Shown here: piece by piece, positions 16,463-24,700 of the stretch
How the letters are laid out: every line of letters starts with the position of its first letter
Numbering within the stretch: the stretch's first letter is position 1
NCBI GenBank assembly: GCA_045595845.1
Contig: JAZOBF010000043.1
Span: forward strand, 1-64,000
Reading direction: 5' to 3'
Origin: RGIG3009 sp045595845
GTDB taxonomy: Bacteria > Bacillota > Clostridia > Oscillospirales > Acutalibacteraceae
DNA length: 64,000 nucleotides
Translations under genes and position numbers: made by a program
The notes under the pieces: generated by a model
Database searches by the model: none
What the model was told of the DNA's origin: nothing
The model's input: only the letters and a program-made list of their open reading frames with translations

Positions 16463-16830
16463 ACGATCCCGGTGTGATGCAGCTTCAGCAGGAAGCGGCA
16501 AGGCGTGTACAACGCATGGCCGAACGCTCTCAACGCTTGGTGCGCGAACATCCCGTTAATATTTATCGCGGTGTTACCTTGACACCGCCCGTCGAGCGGG
16601 AGTGTCCGGTTGTTTCTCCTGAGCTGCCTTGTGAGCCCAAACCGCCGTGCGAGTCACCCACCCCAAAGCCGATAGGCGGGTTACGGGAACAAAAACCCCG
16701 CGAAAAGGATTGGTTTTCCTTCTTGGCGGGGGATGAAGAACGGGTATTGCTGTTACTGCTCATTTTGGTGCTCGGCCATAACGGGGCACCCACGGAACTA
16801 CTGTTGGCGTTGCTGTATGTTGCGTTATGA
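16459..16830 (+). CDS. Unknown proline-rich protein with a hydrophobic C-terminus, third of the cluster
   Basis: The 123-residue protein begins with a glutamine/arginine-rich helix, has a long proline/glutamate-rich linker (residues 41-75, with several cysteines) and ends in a leucine-rich segment (VLLLLLILVLGHNGAPTELL). The hydrophobic end could be a membrane tail or a buried helix. AAAGGAGG precedes the ATG, which overlaps the previous stop. I do not recognise the family; the three proteins may work as one complex. Confidence 0.7.
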   Translation: MNDPGVMQLQQEAARRVQRMAERSQRLVREHPVNIYRGVTLTPPVERECPVVSPELPCEPKPPCESPTPKPIGGLREQKPREKDWFSFLAGDEERVLLLLLILVLGHNGAPTELLLALLYVAL

Positions 16831-16868
16831 GTCGGTAAATTCGGCAGACAGTGTGGTATATTGCGCGT

Positions 16869-16895
16869 AAAGAGCGGCGAGCGGGTCGCTCTTTT
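16869..16895. terminator. Terminator between the unknown cluster and rsmI
   Basis: An 8-bp stem (AAAGAGCG/CGCTCTTT) is followed on the plus strand by TTCTTTTTT. It is placed to stop both convergent units. Confidence 0.65.
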
Positions 16896-16900
16896 CTTTT

Positions 16901-17728
16901 TTATCCAAATGTAAGCAAACGATAAATATCACCTTTTTTAACACCCGTATCGGCGGCGGCTTGTTTTGCCGCATCCGAAGCAGACAAGCCTTCCGCCAGA
17001 TAGGCACGGGCGATTTTGACCGCTTCTTCGGGCGTTGTCGGTACTTCTGCTGCGGGGGCGGCACCTTCTATCACCAAAACAAATTCGCCGCGCGGCGGGG
17101 TTTCGCGATAACGGGCCACCGCCTCGGATAAGGTTGTACGCACAATTTCTTCGTGCAGTTTGGTCAGTTCGCGGGCGAGACATATACGGCGATCGCCAAA
17201 GGCTGTCAGGAGATTTTCCAAAGTACCGAGCAATTTGTGCGGTGCTTCATAAAAAATCATGGTACGCTGTTCCGCGCGCAAGAGGTCGAGTTGTTCGCGT
17301 CTGTCGCGTCGATTGGCGGATAAAAACCCCTCAAAGGTAAACCGCGCAGTGGGCAATCCCGAAACGGCGAGAGCCGCAATACCCGCACAAGGGCCGGGAA
17401 TCACCGTGACAGGAATCCCGCGTTCATGGCACAGTGCCACCAGATCTTCGCCGGGATCGGAAACGGCGGGCATACCTGCATCGGTGACCAACACGGCATT
17501 TTCGCCATCTTGGATTTTTCGGCAGATGACCTCGCCGCGTTCGCGTTTGTTATGTTCAAAATAACTGATAAGCGGTTTACGGATACCAAAATGATTCAGT
17601 AATGTCAGCGATACGCGCGTATCCTCGGCGGCGATAAAATCACAGGTTTGCAGTGCCTCGACGGCGCGGGGCGAAAAATCCGCCAAATTACCGATAGGAG
17701 TGCCGACCAGTGTGAGTGTACCCGACAT
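16901..17728 (-). CDS. rsmI: 16S rRNA 2'-O-ribose C1402 methyltransferase
   Basis: The 275-residue protein matches RsmI, which methylates C1402 in the 30S decoding centre using SAM. It shows GTLTLVGTPIGNLADFSPRA at the start, AAEDTRVSLTLLNHFGI, and VTDAGMPAVSDPGEDLV with the following VIPGPCA. It follows trmN6 by eight bases and is probably co-transcribed with it and the ferredoxin gene. Length and motifs are standard. Confidence 0.96.
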   Translation of the reverse strand: MSGTLTLVGTPIGNLADFSPRAVEALQTCDFIAAEDTRVSLTLLNHFGIRKPLISYFEHNKRERGEVICRKIQDGENAVLVTDAGMPAVSDPGEDLVALCHERGIPVTVIPGPCAGIAALAVSGLPTARFTFEGFLSANRRDRREQLDLLRAEQRTMIFYEAPHKLLGTLENLLTAFGDRRICLARELTKLHEEIVRTTLSEAVARYRETPPRGEFVLVIEGAAPAAEVPTTPEEAVKIARAYLAEGLSASDAAKQAAADTGVKKGDIYRLLTFG

Positions 17729-17736
17729 GAAATCAC

Positions 17737-18396
17737 CTACTTTTCAAGAATATGCGGGGGTAATACCGAAAGCATGGAACGGCCGTTTTTAACGGCTTCA
17801 CACAACCATACAAACGGAGCCGTATCCTGTCGTGCGTGTACCCATTGTATGCGCCTGGGGACAAAGCCCTGTTCACGGAGCGCAACGACAACATCCGACA
17901 AGCGTTCCGGACGATGGCAAAAGTAAAAACGGCCACGGGGCTTGAGCAACCGATACGCGGCTGCCATTACATCGTATAAGGTGGCGGAGGTTTCGTGCCG
18001 CGCGCGTTGCTGTTCGGGATGTTGACTGACTTTCCCGCTGCCTGCGGCAAAATACGGCGGATTACAGGTCACGACATCGTAAGCCGCGGCGGGGAGGGTG
18101 AGAGATTGCCAATTTTGCTCGTATACGGTAATACGGTCAGATAACCCGTTTTTCTCGACGGAGGCGCGAGCGAGCGTGACGGCGCGCGCAGAGCAATCTA
18201 CGGCATCCACTATGGGTGAAACACCGTTTGCATACCAGCACAACGGTATAATACCGCAACCCGTACCCAGATCACAGACGCGATTGGCGGTACGAACGGC
18301 GGCGAATTCGCTGAGTAATACGGCGTCTGTTGTGAATGTACAGGTATCATCCGTAAGCACAACATATCCGTTTTTGAGCGGTTCGGTGCGAATCAT
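17737..18396 (-). CDS. tRNA1(Val) (adenine(37)-N6)-methyltransferase-like protein
   Basis: This 219-residue Rossmann-fold methyltransferase has the SAM motif VCDLGTGCGIIPLCW and the adenine-N6 catalytic motif NPPYF. The beginning (MIRTEPLKNGYVVLTDDTCT) matches the YabB/TrmN6 family, which modifies A37 of tRNA(Val). The ATG at 18396 was preferred over a GTG two codons upstream because AGAGG is then spaced eight bases away. It sits directly upstream of rsmI, the common Firmicutes arrangement. Confidence 0.88.
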   Translation of the reverse strand: MIRTEPLKNGYVVLTDDTCTFTTDAVLLSEFAAVRTANRVCDLGTGCGIIPLCWYANGVSPIVDAVDCSARAVTLARASVEKNGLSDRITVYEQNWQSLTLPAAAYDVVTCNPPYFAAGSGKVSQHPEQQRARHETSATLYDVMAAAYRLLKPRGRFYFCHRPERLSDVVVALREQGFVPRRIQWVHARQDTAPFVWLCEAVKNGRSMLSVLPPHILEK

Positions 18397-18422
18397 GTAC
18401 ACGACCTCTTTTCAAGACGAAA

Positions 18423-18451
18423 GGCTGCCGTACCGAGACAGTACGGCAGCC
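18423..18451 (-). terminator. Hairpin after the ferredoxin gene
   Basis: A perfect 11-bp stem (GGCTGCCGTAC with its complement, seven-base loop) lies 14 bases past the ferredoxin stop codon. The T tract on the minus strand is short (TTTCGTCTT), so some read-through into trmN6-rsmI is likely. Confidence 0.65.
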
Positions 18452-18465
18452 CTTTGAAATCGGCA

Positions 18466-18636
18466 TCATTCAGCCTGGGGAGCGCCAACGGGGCACGCCT
18501 CGGCACAGGCGCCGCAATCGATGCAGGTCTCGGGGTTGATAACATATTTGCCATCGCCCTCGGAAATCGCTTCGGTGGGGCAACCCTCGGCGCAAGCGCC
18601 GCAGTTGATGCAATCATCGGAAATTTTATAAGCCAT
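18466..18636 (-). CDS. 2[4Fe-4S] ferredoxin, clostridial type
   Basis: This 56-residue protein is a short low-potential ferredoxin with two CxxCxxCxxxCP motifs: CINCGACAEGCP at residues 9-20 and CIDCGACAEACP at 38-49. It carries electrons for fermentative and biosynthetic oxidoreductases and is the natural kind of donor for an Rnf complex, whose rnfB entry subunit is missing from the operon. The ATG follows GGAGGTGC. Promoter and terminator are visible on both sides. The reading frame is short, but the cysteine pattern is unambiguous. Confidence 0.97.
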   Translation of the reverse strand: MAYKISDDCINCGACAEGCPTEAISEGDGKYVINPETCIDCGACAEACPVGAPQAE

Positions 18637-18668
18637 TGTTAAGCACCTCCTTTGCTCTTACAAGTAGT

Positions 18669-18697
18669 ACGATAGCATATTTAAAAAGAAAAATCAA
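18669..18697 (-). promoter_or_regulatory. Promoter of the ferredoxin gene
   Basis: TTGATT and TATCGT are separated by 17 bases on the minus strand, with the start codon 32 bases beyond the -10. It is back to back with the dnaD promoter. Confidence 0.6.
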
Positions 18698-18737
18698 CTC
18701 AAAAAATTTACTATTGGTTCGAAAAATGAAAAAGTGC

Positions 18738-18767
18738 TTGCGTTTCAGGTCGAAAGCTGTGTATAAT
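18738..18767 (+). promoter_or_regulatory. Promoter of dnaD-dnaC-like unit
   Basis: TTGCGT and a perfect TATAAT are 18 bases apart. The -35 element recurs in nearly the same extended form (CTTGCGTTT) at 24640 and 58909. Confidence 0.65.
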
Positions 18768-18821
18768 AATGTGGGACTTCTTCGTGATGGATTCCGAAAC
18801 AACCGAAAGGAGGGACAGTAC

Positions 18822-19778
18822 ATGACAGAGTATGTATGGAATGCAACGCTTATGCGTCGTGTTTTTGTCATACCGGAAGAAATTGCCGACCGACATTTGC
18901 GGTTAGCGGGCTCGGTCCAACTGAAAGTGCTGTTGTGGCTGTCCCGTAACGACGGTCAGTTTGATGCCGATGCGTGTGCTAAGGCAATCGGCGAAAACGC
19001 AGCCGATTGTCGCGATGCGTTGCAATATTGGGTATTGGCAGGTGTTGTGCACGAAACGGGTGAGTCCGAACTACCCACAGCAGTCACGGAGTTTAGCGCA
19101 CCGCAACCCGTCAAAAAAGCGACACGGCCGAAAGTCATAAAACCACAAATGACAGAGGTCATTCGTCGGCAAAAAAAGGACGAGGAGTTCGGCGGCTTGT
19201 TAACCGAGGTCGGTGCCCGTATGGGGCGGCCCTTGTCGAACGGCGATGCGGAAACGCTACTGTACTTGTATGATACGGTGGGATTACCCGCCGCGGTATT
19301 GTTGATGGTTGTCGGGTATGCGGCACAGTCTGAGCGCATCACGATGCGGTACATAGAGAAAGTTGCGCTGGATTGGGCTGACCGCGGCATTTTGACCATG
19401 CAAGCAGCGGAAGAGCATTTGTGCTATATGGAACGCTGTGAACAGGCGGTTCGGCGTGTGCAAGCGGTCTGTCAATTGCCGAAACCGTTGACCGGTGCAA
19501 CGGTGATGCGTGCGGCAGAAAAATGGATGTGCCAGTGGCAGATTGGTGACGATGTGCTGTTGCAGGCATACGCGATTTGCTTGGAGAAAACGGGGAAATT
19601 CGAAACGCGGTACATCGACCGTGTGCTGGATAATTGGCACAGCCAAGGAGCGGATACGGCGGATAAAGTAGCCGCGTTGTCGGGAAAGAAACCTGCAAAG
19701 GCACCCGCCGAGGAGCCCTCCGAATATGAAGAGATGGTTGGGCAGTATATGCCCGTATATAAGAAGAAAAAGAGGTGA
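18822..19778 (+). CDS. DnaD-domain replication protein
   Basis: The 318-residue protein has a winged-helix N-terminal part (HLRLAGSVQLKVLLWLSRND) and two C-terminal DnaD/DnaB2-type helical domains (residues about 120-200 and 205-285, each ending near a YIDRVLDNW or YIEKVALDW motif). DnaD proteins remodel DNA and help load the replicative helicase. The ATG follows GAAAGGAGGGA. The dnaC-like loader begins eight bases after the stop, so the two make a helicase-loading module. The pairing also occurs in phages, but here the neighbours are chromosomal. Confidence 0.88.
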   Translation: MTEYVWNATLMRRVFVIPEEIADRHLRLAGSVQLKVLLWLSRNDGQFDADACAKAIGENAADCRDALQYWVLAGVVHETGESELPTAVTEFSAPQPVKKATRPKVIKPQMTEVIRRQKKDEEFGGLLTEVGARMGRPLSNGDAETLLYLYDTVGLPAAVLLMVVGYAAQSERITMRYIEKVALDWADRGILTMQAAEEHLCYMERCEQAVRRVQAVCQLPKPLTGATVMRAAEKWMCQWQIGDDVLLQAYAICLEKTGKFETRYIDRVLDNWHSQGADTADKVAALSGKKPAKAPAEEPSEYEEMVGQYMPVYKKKKR

Positions 19779-19786
19779 GTCGCCGT

Positions 19787-20776
19787 ATGTATAAACGAGA
19801 TATCTATGACAAAGCAATGGCGACCTTAAAAGAACGGCGCGGTGCGGCGATGACGCGTGCAGCGGCGTTTCACGAAAAAATGCGGCAAGAAGAACCGCGT
19901 GTGCGCGAAATTGAGCGGTTAATGGCGGAGAGCTCTGCCAAAGTGGTGACGGCAATTTTGCATAAAGGCAATATTGAACAGCAGGTTGAACAGATTAAAA
20001 CGGAAAACTTGGCATTGCAGGACGAGCTGGCGGCGTTGTTGCAAAAACACGGTGCAACGGCACTTAATTTTGAGCCGCAGTACACCTGTCATTTGTGTGA
20101 GGATACGGGCTTTGCGAACGGTAAACCGTGCACTTGTCTGGACCAACTCATGCGAGAATATGCCTGTATGGAACTTTCGGAGCTGTCTGCCATGCGGCCG
20201 ACCTCTTTTGAGGATTTGTCGCTGAATTATTATTCTACGCGGGCGGACAGCCGTACGGGTATTGCGCCGCGTGCAAAAATGCGGCAGGTAATTGAATATT
20301 GTCGTGCTTATGCCCGCAATTTTGACGGGCGGGATGACAACTTGCTTTTGAGCGGGCCTACCGGCGTCGGCAAGACGCACTTATCGCTGGCGATTGCCGG
20401 GGAGGTGTTATCGAAGGGCTATTCGGTGGTGTACGGCCCCATACAACAACTGTTACATCGCATGGAACGCGAGCATTTCGGCAGAGCAGAAGGAAACACG
20501 GAGGATGTGTTGCTTGAATGCGATCTGTTGATTTTGGACGATGTCGGAACGGAATTTTCCGGTTCTTTTTACACATCTGCGCTGTATAATATCATCAATG
20601 GGCGGTTGATGGCGGAAAAGCCTACCATCATCAGCACCAATTTGAATCAAAAGCAATTGACCGACCGTTACGGCGAACAAATTGCTTCGCGTGTGACGGG
20701 CTTGTTTGAGCCGCTTGTGTGTGTCGGCAAAGACATTCGTCAGCAGAAACTCAAGCAATCCTTGAAAGGAGAGTAA
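19787..20776 (+). CDS. DnaC/DnaI-like helicase loader ATPase
   Basis: The 329-residue AAA+ protein has a coiled-coil N-terminus, a zinc-binding stretch (CHLCEDTGFANGKPCTC), a Walker A (LLLSGPTGVGKTHLS), a Walker B (LLILDDVGTE) and a sensor region (PTIISTNLN). This is the clostridial DnaC/DnaI layout. The ATG at 19787 has AGAGGTGA at good spacing; an upstream GTG lacks it. It overlaps functionally with dnaD immediately upstream and is followed three bases later by the pseudokinase gene. Confidence 0.92.
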   Translation: MYKRDIYDKAMATLKERRGAAMTRAAAFHEKMRQEEPRVREIERLMAESSAKVVTAILHKGNIEQQVEQIKTENLALQDELAALLQKHGATALNFEPQYTCHLCEDTGFANGKPCTCLDQLMREYACMELSELSAMRPTSFEDLSLNYYSTRADSRTGIAPRAKMRQVIEYCRAYARNFDGRDDNLLLSGPTGVGKTHLSLAIAGEVLSKGYSVVYGPIQQLLHRMEREHFGRAEGNTEDVLLECDLLILDDVGTEFSGSFYTSALYNIINGRLMAEKPTIISTNLNQKQLTDRYGEQIASRVTGLFEPLVCVGKDIRQQKLKQSLKGE

Positions 20777-20778
20777 CC

Positions 20779-22401
20779 ATGGCAACCAACATGATGTGTA
20801 TGGGGTGTATGCACCCGCTTGAAGAGGACCAAACGAAATGTGCGCATTGCGGATACCCCGCGAGCGGGGTGAATCCGCCGGAATATTTGCGCATTCGCAC
20901 ATTGCTCGGCGGGCGGTATCTTGTCGGTCGGGTGTTGGAAATCGGTGGTGATGCCGCGGTATACATTGGTTACGATAAACAGGAGGACTGTGTTATCACC
21001 CTGCGGGAATTTTTCCCTGCAACCTTATGTACGCGGCAATCGGGTGGCGCTCTTCTTCCCGCTGACGGGTGCGAAACCGTTTTTGCCGCTTACCGCACGA
21101 AGTTTTTATCGGTAGCGCGTACCGTTGCCCGTTTGCGGGATGTATTGGTGATCGTGCCGTCGTACGATATTTTTGAAGAAAACGGCACCGCCTACACGGT
21201 GACCGAGTTTTGCGAAGGCAAAAGCTTGGAAAAATATGTGGCAGCAAAGGGCGGCCGTATATCGTTTGAAGAAACCAGACGGTTATTCTTACCGTTGTTA
21301 TCGGCACTGTCCACTATCCACGCTGCGGGACTGTTGCATCTGGGCATCAGCCCCAAAAATATTTTGGTGGATGTTGAGGGGAATCTGCGCCTTAAAAATT
21401 TTGCTATTCCCGAAACACGCACGGTGAATACCGATTGCAAACCCAATCTCATCACGGGATACGCGGCACCCGAACAATATGAAGAAGGCGCCGACTGTAC
21501 CCCCGCGTCGGATGTGTACGGTGTAGCGGCTTCGATGTTTTTTGCCTTAACCGGTCGGCATCCGACCGACGCGGTACAACGCGGCAAAAAGGCAGACGAC
21601 CTGATGATGCCCGCGGAGGTTGCGGATAAGACGCCCGCTCATGTGAAAGAAAGTCTTATCCGTGCGCTCCGCGTGCATCCGCAACGCCGCACACAAACCG
21701 TTCAGCAGTTACTGGACGAAATGACCGCTACCTCTGCCGTTGCGGCGCTCATTCATGAGGACGATGAGGAAGAAGATGCACCGAAAAAAGGCGGCGCCAA
21801 ATATTTGTGGATTATTTTCGTTGCGGCATTTGCGGCATTGGCTGTGGTGATGGTGTTGGTGCTTAACAGCTTGGGTGTGTTAAATATCGGCGACGAGCCT
21901 GTAGTCACGACCACCACGCAGGAACCGCTGACCATGGCACCCACGACCACTACGGAATTTGTCCCCACCCCCACAGGCGAAGCGTTGTTTGCGGTGGAAA
22001 ATCTGCAAGGCCGATTCTACGCACAGGTCAAGAACGCTAAACTGTCAGGGGATATGACCGTTGAGCTCAAAGGCTATGAGTACAGCAGTACGGTTGCCAA
22101 AGGGAAGATTATCTCGCAGTCACCCGCAGCGAACGAAAAAGTGGACCGCGGCACGGTGATCTCGGTGGTTATCAGTGCCGGTCCGTCGATGGGCGTTATG
22201 CCGGATCTGACGGGCTGGAAAGAGGAACACGCGAGACTGTATCTGGAGGCGCTCGGATACAATGTGACAGACAGTTTGCTGTTGCAGGTATCCTCATTGG
22301 ACAAAGGTCTCGTCGAGCGTTCTTCGCCGAAAGCGGGCTCTAAGATTGAGTACGGTGATACGGTAACCTTGTATGTCAGCGATGTTGCCACAACGGAATA
22401 A
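20779..22401 (+). CDS. Zinc-ribbon pseudokinase with membrane span and PASTA repeats
   Basis: The 540-residue protein starts with a zinc ribbon (CMGCMHPLEEDQTKCAHC, residues 7-24), followed by a Hanks-type kinase fold (about 46-330), a membrane span (about 347-368), a Thr/Pro-rich stalk and two PASTA domains (about 395-470 and 472-538). PASTA domains bind muropeptides or beta-lactams in PrkC-type kinases. Key catalytic positions look lost: the VAIK lysine is Arg76 (ITLREFFP), the HRD aspartate is Gly189 (HLGISPKN), and DFG reads Asn-Phe-Ala (207-209). It is therefore probably a sensor or scaffold without kinase activity. GGAGAG precedes the ATG. Confidence 0.85.
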   Translation: MATNMMCMGCMHPLEEDQTKCAHCGYPASGVNPPEYLRIRTLLGGRYLVGRVLEIGGDAAVYIGYDKQEDCVITLREFFPATLCTRQSGGALLPADGCETVFAAYRTKFLSVARTVARLRDVLVIVPSYDIFEENGTAYTVTEFCEGKSLEKYVAAKGGRISFEETRRLFLPLLSALSTIHAAGLLHLGISPKNILVDVEGNLRLKNFAIPETRTVNTDCKPNLITGYAAPEQYEEGADCTPASDVYGVAASMFFALTGRHPTDAVQRGKKADDLMMPAEVADKTPAHVKESLIRALRVHPQRRTQTVQQLLDEMTATSAVAALIHEDDEEEDAPKKGGAKYLWIIFVAAFAALAVVMVLVLNSLGVLNIGDEPVVTTTTQEPLTMAPTTTTEFVPTPTGEALFAVENLQGRFYAQVKNAKLSGDMTVELKGYEYSSTVAKGKIISQSPAANEKVDRGTVISVVISAGPSMGVMPDLTGWKEEHARLYLEALGYNVTDSLLLQVSSLDKGLVERSSPKAGSKIEYGDTVTLYVSDVATTE

Positions 22402-22415
22402 GCGGAAGTGATATC

Positions 22416-23558
22416 ATGTTATTAAAAAACGCCACGATTTATAATGACAAATTTGAAACCGTTCAACAAAACATTACCATTGCGGGTGAGCGTATTGCGG
22501 CAATAGACGACCGCACGACGGGCGATACCGTATTGGATTTGGCAGGATATACCGTGTTGCCCGGCCTTATTGATATGCATATTCACGGTTGCGCGGGGCA
22601 TGATACGGGTGAGGCGACAGAGGAAGCGTTGCAAGCAATGTCGGATTGCTTGGTCAAGCGCGGTATTACCTCCTTTTGCCCGACATCCATGACACTGTCT
22701 TTTGACGAATTACAGCGCATTTTTCGAAATGTGGCAGATTGCCGCTTAACGGTAAACGGCGCGTATATTCAGGGCATCAACATGGAAGGGCCGTATATCG
22801 CCATGTCCAAGAAGGGCGCGCAGAACGGCGCGTATGTGCGCAATCCCGATGCTGAAGAATTCAAACGGTTATACGAGGATTGCGGCGGCATTATCAAGGT
22901 AGTTGATATTGCACCGGAATGTGACGGAGCAGAAGAGTTTGTCCAACAGATTCAACCGATCTGTCCGGTGTCGATTGCTCACACGGCTGCCGATTATGAC
23001 CAAGCGTGTGCCGCGATTGAGTGGGGCGTGCGCCATGTTACGCATCTGTACAATGCACAAAGCGGGCTTACTCACCGTAGCCCCGGTGTCGTGGGTGCGG
23101 TATTTGACAAGACCCGTGAATACGGCGTGCGTGCAGAAATGATCTGTGATGGATTCCATATTCATCCGGCGGCATTGCGCATCGCGTTTGCACAACTCGG
23201 AGAAGATAATTCCATTATTATCAGTGACTCCATGTGTGCGGCGGGACATGTTGACGGCGAATACGATTTGGGTGGCCAGACCGTATATGTAAAAGACGGC
23301 AAAGCGTTGCTTGCTGACGGTACCATTGCTGCCTCGACCTCCAATCTTTATGAGGAACTTTGCAATGTCATGCGGTTTGGTGTTTCGGTCAAGCAGGCGA
23401 TCAAGTCTGCAACCATCAACCCTGCCCGCGCTATTCGTGTCGACCACGAAACCGGTTCGATCAAAGAAGGCAAGCTTGCTGACCTGTTGGTCGTGGATGA
23501 CGATTTCAACATTGTACTGGTGATCGTTCGCGGTAAAATTAAGGTAGACAACCGTTAA
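22416..23558 (+). CDS. nagA: N-acetylglucosamine-6-phosphate deacetylase
   Basis: The 380-residue amidohydrolase matches NagA, which makes glucosamine-6-phosphate from GlcNAc-6-phosphate in amino-sugar recycling. Seen are the metal motif GLIDMHIHGCAGHDT, GINMEGPYI, the SIAHTAADY and HVTHLYNAQSGLTHR histidines, and the catalytic SDSMCAAG aspartate. It follows the pseudokinase gene by 14 bases. The pairing with a muropeptide-sensing PASTA protein is suggestive of cell-wall recycling but may be chance. A strong terminator follows. Confidence 0.95.
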   Translation: MLLKNATIYNDKFETVQQNITIAGERIAAIDDRTTGDTVLDLAGYTVLPGLIDMHIHGCAGHDTGEATEEALQAMSDCLVKRGITSFCPTSMTLSFDELQRIFRNVADCRLTVNGAYIQGINMEGPYIAMSKKGAQNGAYVRNPDAEEFKRLYEDCGGIIKVVDIAPECDGAEEFVQQIQPICPVSIAHTAADYDQACAAIEWGVRHVTHLYNAQSGLTHRSPGVVGAVFDKTREYGVRAEMICDGFHIHPAALRIAFAQLGEDNSIIISDSMCAAGHVDGEYDLGGQTVYVKDGKALLADGTIAASTSNLYEELCNVMRFGVSVKQAIKSATINPARAIRVDHETGSIKEGKLADLLVVDDDFNIVLVIVRGKIKVDNR

Positions 23559-23580
23559 TCAGCAAAGATCCGAGCCACGC

Positions 23581-23618
23581 AACCGCGCCGTTTCAAGAGA
23601 CGGCGCGGTTGTTCTCTT
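23581..23618 (+). terminator. Terminator after nagA
   Basis: A perfect 11-bp GC-rich stem (AACCGCGCCGT with its complement) is followed by GTTCTCTTT. It ends the dnaD-to-nagA run. Confidence 0.8.
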
Positions 23619-23645
23619 TACAGGATACGCGAAATATGCTATACT
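23617..23645 (+). promoter_or_regulatory. Promoter of the membrane-anchored unknown at 23674
   Basis: TTTACA and TATACT are separated by 17 bases, with TG upstream of the -10. The -35 overlaps the T tract of the nagA terminator. Confidence 0.6.
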
Positions 23646-23673
23646 GACAACAGCAACTAAGGAGGTAGTACAC

Positions 23674-24387
23674 ATGGCAAGAGAACGATACTTAGTTGGG
23701 GTGAAAAAAGAGGAGTTGGAATATACACCACCGCCACCGCCGCCGTCCACACCGAAAGGGAAGTGGGAAAATTTTTGGTACCACTATAAATGGCCCGCGC
23801 TGTGCGCGTTGTTTGCGGGGATCGTTGCGGTGGTGGTTATCGTACAAGCGGCAACCCGTACGCGGTATGACTATACCGTGTGCGTTGTTGTACAGCAGGA
23901 GCTGTCGCAACTTGCAACGGAGCGGCTTGAATCCGAATTTGCGGCAGTCGGCAAGGATCTTAACGGCGATGGGAAAGTCGCCGTGTCGGTTCAGGCACTC
24001 AACATTGCTTCGACGCCGACAAACACGATGGCAATGACAAATCGGCAAAAAGTTACGGCGCATATTGTAGCGCGTGATATCTATTTGTTTATCATTGATC
24101 CGTCGTATTATCAAGAGACCTTGCAGCCGTTGATGAAAGACGATTCCCACTTTTTTGCACCGCTCTCGGTGCAGACGGCAGGCATCAGTCAGGATGGAAC
24201 CTATTGGAACTGGAAGGACAGTCCGCTTATAAAAGAGGCGGATATGCAAGCGGTTGACGCGTGGGAAGCGGTGCCGGGCGAGTTGTATTTCGGTGTCCGC
24301 AACATGGGCGACAGTTCCGAGAAAGTAACAGCCGAACAGCAAGCGTATACCGAATTGCTGCAAGCGTTTATTGCGGCACATTCCTGA
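23674..24387 (+). CDS. Membrane-anchored protein of unknown function
   Basis: The 237-residue protein has a proline-rich cytoplasmic head (YTPPPPPPSTPKGKWENFW), one membrane segment (about residues 42-64, ending in QAATRTRYDY) and a mixed alpha/beta outside domain of about 170 residues that mentions no cysteines beyond Cys72. I recognise the general architecture from clostridial hypothetical proteins but not a named family. AAGGAGGTAG precedes the ATG. It has its own promoter and is followed by the Gln/Asn peptide gene. Confidence 0.75.
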   Translation: MARERYLVGVKKEELEYTPPPPPPSTPKGKWENFWYHYKWPALCALFAGIVAVVVIVQAATRTRYDYTVCVVVQQELSQLATERLESEFAAVGKDLNGDGKVAVSVQALNIASTPTNTMAMTNRQKVTAHIVARDIYLFIIDPSYYQETLQPLMKDDSHFFAPLSVQTAGISQDGTYWNWKDSPLIKEADMQAVDAWEAVPGELYFGVRNMGDSSEKVTAEQQAYTELLQAFIAAHS

Positions 24388-24411
24388 ATAAATTGGGTTG
24401 TTTCGGTAACA

Positions 24412-24450
24412 CTATCGTTGGTACTCTTATGTACCGGTCAAAAACGATAG
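24412..24450 (+). promoter_or_regulatory. Two-part hairpin immediately before the Gln/Asn peptide ribosome site
   Basis: CTATCGTT (24412-24419) pairs with AACGATAG (24443-24450), and inside it GGTAC pairs with GTACC around a TCTTAT loop; a seven-base bulge is left on the 3' side. The stem ends at the base before GGAGG. It could terminate upstream transcription poorly (no T tract) or present the ribosome site. Confidence 0.5.
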
Positions 24451-24464
24451 GGAGGAACAGACTT

Positions 24465-24590
24465 ATGCAGAACGAACAGAATAAGCAGAATCAGCAGAAC
24501 AAACAGAACAACCAAAATCAACAGAATCAACAGAATCAGCAGAACAAACAAAATCAACAGAACAAACAGAACAAGCAGAATAACTTTTAA
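24465..24590 (+). CDS. 41-residue Gln/Asn/Lys low-complexity peptide
   Basis: After MQNEQNKQ the peptide is nearly all Gln, Asn and Lys arranged as QN(Q/K) triplets, ending in NNF. The DNA repeat unit is a nine-base CAG-AAC-AAA-like pattern with third-base changes, which suggests selection on the protein or recent repeat growth. AGGGAGGAAC is a good ribosome site and a terminator follows at once, so it is probably a real small gene. No signal peptide is seen. Small spore-matrix proteins of Firmicutes can be similarly polar, but that link is only a guess. Confidence 0.6.
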   Translation: MQNEQNKQNQQNKQNNQNQQNQQNQQNKQNQQNKQNKQNNF

Positions 24591-24599
24591 GCTTCAAGG

Positions 24600-24630
24600 G
24601 CACCGCTGGCAAGCGCCAACGGTGCTTTTG
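24600..24630 (+). terminator. Terminator after the Gln/Asn peptide gene
   Basis: GCACCGCTGGC and GCCAACGGTGC form an 11-bp stem with one mismatch, followed by TTTT. Confidence 0.75.
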
Positions 24631-24640
24631 ACATTAATGC

Positions 24641-24669
24641 TTGCGTTTTCGGCATTGGCATGATAGAAT
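24641..24669 (+). promoter_or_regulatory. Promoter of the DivIVA-like gene
   Basis: TTGCGT and TAGAAT are 17 bases apart. The -35 is again preceded by C and followed by TTT, as at 18738 and 58910. Confidence 0.6.
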
Positions 24670-24700
24670 GATAAAGCACAAAGCGAAAGGGAGTGGAACA

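Noticed and set aside
18822..20776. DnaD plus DnaC-like pair as a phage remnant
   Set aside because: No phage structural, integrase or att-like sequence nearby; the pair is the normal clostridial helicase-loading module among housekeeping genes.
24465..24590. CAG/AAC repeats as a CRISPR or minisatellite
   Set aside because: The unit is in frame and codes for a Gln/Asn peptide with its own ribosome site; there are no spacers.
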